Below, piece after piece: positions 62,401 to 64,000 of a stretch of 64,000 nt of DNA (position 1 is its first letter; every line of letters starts with the position of its first letter). Under the pieces are notes generated by a model. It was not told where the DNA came from. It searched no databases and saw nothing but the letters and a program-made list of their open reading frames with translations. Both the position numbers and the translations under genes were made by a program. Location of the stretch: NCBI GenBank assembly GCA_037892935.1, contig JAYXKI010000005.1:1488001-1552000 (forward strand). The letters are read 5' to 3'. The stretch is from Phlebopus portentosus (Eukaryota; Basidiomycota; Agaricomycetes; Boletales; Boletinellaceae).

Positions 62401-63321
62401 CCCGTCAAACTTGACAGACCGGACTTTGAAGCGCCACATTTCAAGGCCTTCCTCCTCCTACAGGCGCACTTCTCGCGTCTGCATCTTCCTCCTGACCTTG
62501 CGTCTGACCAAGTGCTTGTGCTTGAGAAGGTGCTGAACCTGCTGTCGGCTTGTGTAGATGTAATGTCATCGAATGCGTGGTTGAGTGCACTTGGTGCGAT
62601 GGACTTGTCGCAGATGGTTGTGCAGGCTATGTGGGAGACCGATTCTCCGCTGAAACAAATTCCGCACTTCGAACCAGATGTAGGTATCCGCTGTGAAGCT
62701 TGTCGTATGTGTCTTGCTCACCGAGGTTCTCAGGTCATCAAGCGATGCCAGGAGGCAGGTGTCGAATCGGTATACGACATTATGGATCTGGAGGATGATA
62801 AACGAAACCAACTCTTACAGATGGATAATCGCAAGATGTAAGTATTTTCTTGAACTTAGGACTGCTTAATGCTAATTTTACTTCGCAGGCGTGACGTAGC
62901 TGCATTCGTCAACTCGTACCCGACGTTAGAAGTCGACTCCGAGCTCGCCAAGGGCGATTATACGGCCGGTGCTCCGATCGTGCTCCAGGTGGCACTCTCA
63001 AGAGATGCCGACGAAGATGATGAGGATGACCAGCGCGTGGTTGCGCCGTTCTATCCATTCCGCAAGATGGCGAATTGGTGGCTAGTCGTGGGTGAGCCGA
63101 GCACGAGGCAATTACTCTCTATCAAGCGGGTCACGATTAAGAAGAGTCTCAATGTGAAGCTTGAGTTTACGCTTCCGAAGGGCAAGCACCAGCTTAAGCT
63201 TTACGTCATCTGTGATTCGTACATGGGTGCGGACCATGATATTAACCTCGACCCTCTTGACGTTGCGGAAGGAGAAGATAGTGACGAGGACATGGACAGC
63301 GACGAGGAGATGTCCGAGTAA
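56439..63321 (+). CDS. BRR2: U5 snRNP helicase BRR2
   Basis: Eight exons (56439-58028, 58083-59332, 59387-61874, 61931-62087, 62139-62201, 62252-62679, 62734-62837, 62889-63321) join in phase to 2170 residues, close to the yeast length. The acidic N-terminal region is followed by two Ski2-like cassettes, each with a Sec63 unit. Cassette 1 looks active: APTGAGKT (~523-530, split by intron 1), DEIH (~637-640), SAT (~674-676), GRAGRPQYD. Cassette 2 has GAPSGSGKT (~1371-1379) but DEVQ and SVS in place of DEIH and SAT, the known degenerate state of the BRR2 C-terminal cassette. It unwinds U4/U6 to activate the spliceosome. The intron 62680-62733 is 54 bases, in frame and stop-free; excising it gives the conserved [16 protein letters not shown] join. 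Confidence 0.97.
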
Positions 63322-63633
63322 TTCAATGTTCAATGTAGTCCTGACGTCGTAGTTACTTTGTTATTCCCGTTTTGCACGTGTATTTACCATTATTTGACGA
63401 GTTTGCATTGATGTAATCCATGTTGCAAAGCGAGCGATGGCGATGAAGTGAAGTGCGATTGCTCGGATAGCGGCTTGTTATGAATGTACTGTGGGCTCAG
63501 CCAACCAACGTCATCGGGCCCACTCCATTGATCCCCTTTGCATATTTCACATTTTTATTTCTTGGCTTTGTATACACCTCTTCTTCTACCCTTATATACT
63601 AACATTCGAGGGCGTTGACGCCTTCCCTATCCT
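63322..63633. promoter_or_regulatory. BRR2 3' flank and promoter of the next gene
   Basis: 312 bases. TATATAC near 63593-63599 lies about 35 bases before the next ATG. No other feature seen. Confidence 0.4.
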
Positions 63634-64000
63634 ATGCCCGCCGTTTGGCGATCAGGTGTGTATCAGTTCTGCCGTCTGCTGGTGATCCTCGGCTAGGAGT
63701 GTGAGAACTGATCGCATACACAGACACAGACACCCTGCTGACAGACAGAAGCTCGTCTGTCGGCGTCTCCTTTGACGCTTCGCGCACACTCGAACCACGC
63801 GCGGACGCCTCTGTAAGGGCCTCTGCTCTTCCAAATGGGTGCGCATTGTTCGACTCCCACTTAAGTCTACCTTCACGCTGACTGCTGTTTTGTCTCAGAC
63901 AAAGGGCGCTTACACCCATCATAGCAGGGACCATCTCAGGCACTTGCATCGCCGTCGCCTGGCTCGTCGCTCTCGTGCATCTCACCGTCAAGCACTACAG
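63634..64000 (+). CDS. 5' end of a membrane protein gene, continues beyond window
   Basis: Exons 63634-63655, 63749-63812 and 63899 onward join in phase. The protein starts MPAVWRSEARLS, has a short basic, Ser-rich stretch, then a strongly hydrophobic segment (AGTISGTCIAVAWLVALVHL) that is one membrane span, followed by TVKHY at the edge. Alternative acceptors in the first intron give other frames; this one was chosen because it stays open and reaches the hydrophobic segment. The protein cannot be identified from this fragment. Confidence 0.5.

Noticed and set aside
1..64000. CRISPR array, bacterial operon signals, rRNA genes
   Set aside because: None seen; spliceosomal introns throughout show this is eukaryotic nuclear DNA.

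Overview
The window reads as nuclear DNA of a basidiomycete fungus, most likely an Agaricomycete. Genes are interrupted by many short GT..AG introns of about 40-140 bases, often with a visible CTRAC-type branch site. Introns split codons at every phase, intergenic spaces are short, and the recognisable proteins are fungal: a Zn2Cys6 regulator, sugar-type MFS transporters, the small arginine carbamoyl-phosphate synthase subunit, fungal complex I and spliceosome subunits. Exon boundaries were worked out by hand from splice signals and reading phase. There is no RNA evidence.

Layout. 1-12 kb: 3' part of an unnamed coiled-coil protein, a membrane RING-H2 protein (-), a short-chain dehydrogenase (+), an RGG-rich probable RNA-binding protein (+) and a single-pass membrane protein with two lectin-like ectodomains (+). 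12.3-16.2 kb: a 13-exon GH63-type glucosidase (-). 16.63-21.16 kb: a complete DNA transposon with perfect 19-bp terminal inverted repeats, a 7-8 bp target duplication and one five-exon transposase-like gene. Three of its four introns are near-copies of one another. 21.5-38.1 kb: a Zn2Cys6 transcription factor, a tiny complex I subunit (NDUFB2 type), a 1.4-kilo-residue low-complexity protein, an XPG/FEN-family nuclease, the arginine CPSase small subunit, a BSD-domain protein, an intron-containing tRNA-Arg, and a Cdc1/Ted1/PGAP5-type ER phosphodiesterase. 38-41 kb is gene-poor. 41-54.2 kb: four sugar-type MFS transporter genes, two in tandem on + and two in tandem on -, facing each other tail to tail. 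56.4-63.3 kb: the U5 snRNP helicase BRR2. The right edge holds the 5' end of a membrane protein gene.

How it fits together. Most genes are unrelated housekeeping loci. The exceptions are the MFS cluster, a recent gene family with signs of duplication, gene conversion and a local promoter inversion, and the transposon, which sits between the glucosidase and the zinc-cluster gene. Two tight divergent pairs (NDUFB2/large protein, nuclease/CPSase) probably share promoters.

The most unusual observations are the three near-identical introns inside the transposase gene and the roughly 80-bp promoter segment that lies in opposite orientation upstream of two otherwise colinear MFS copies. At least five genes show a one-base reading-frame break, several at homopolymers. 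These could be draft-sequence errors or real mutations, and each is marked in its entry.
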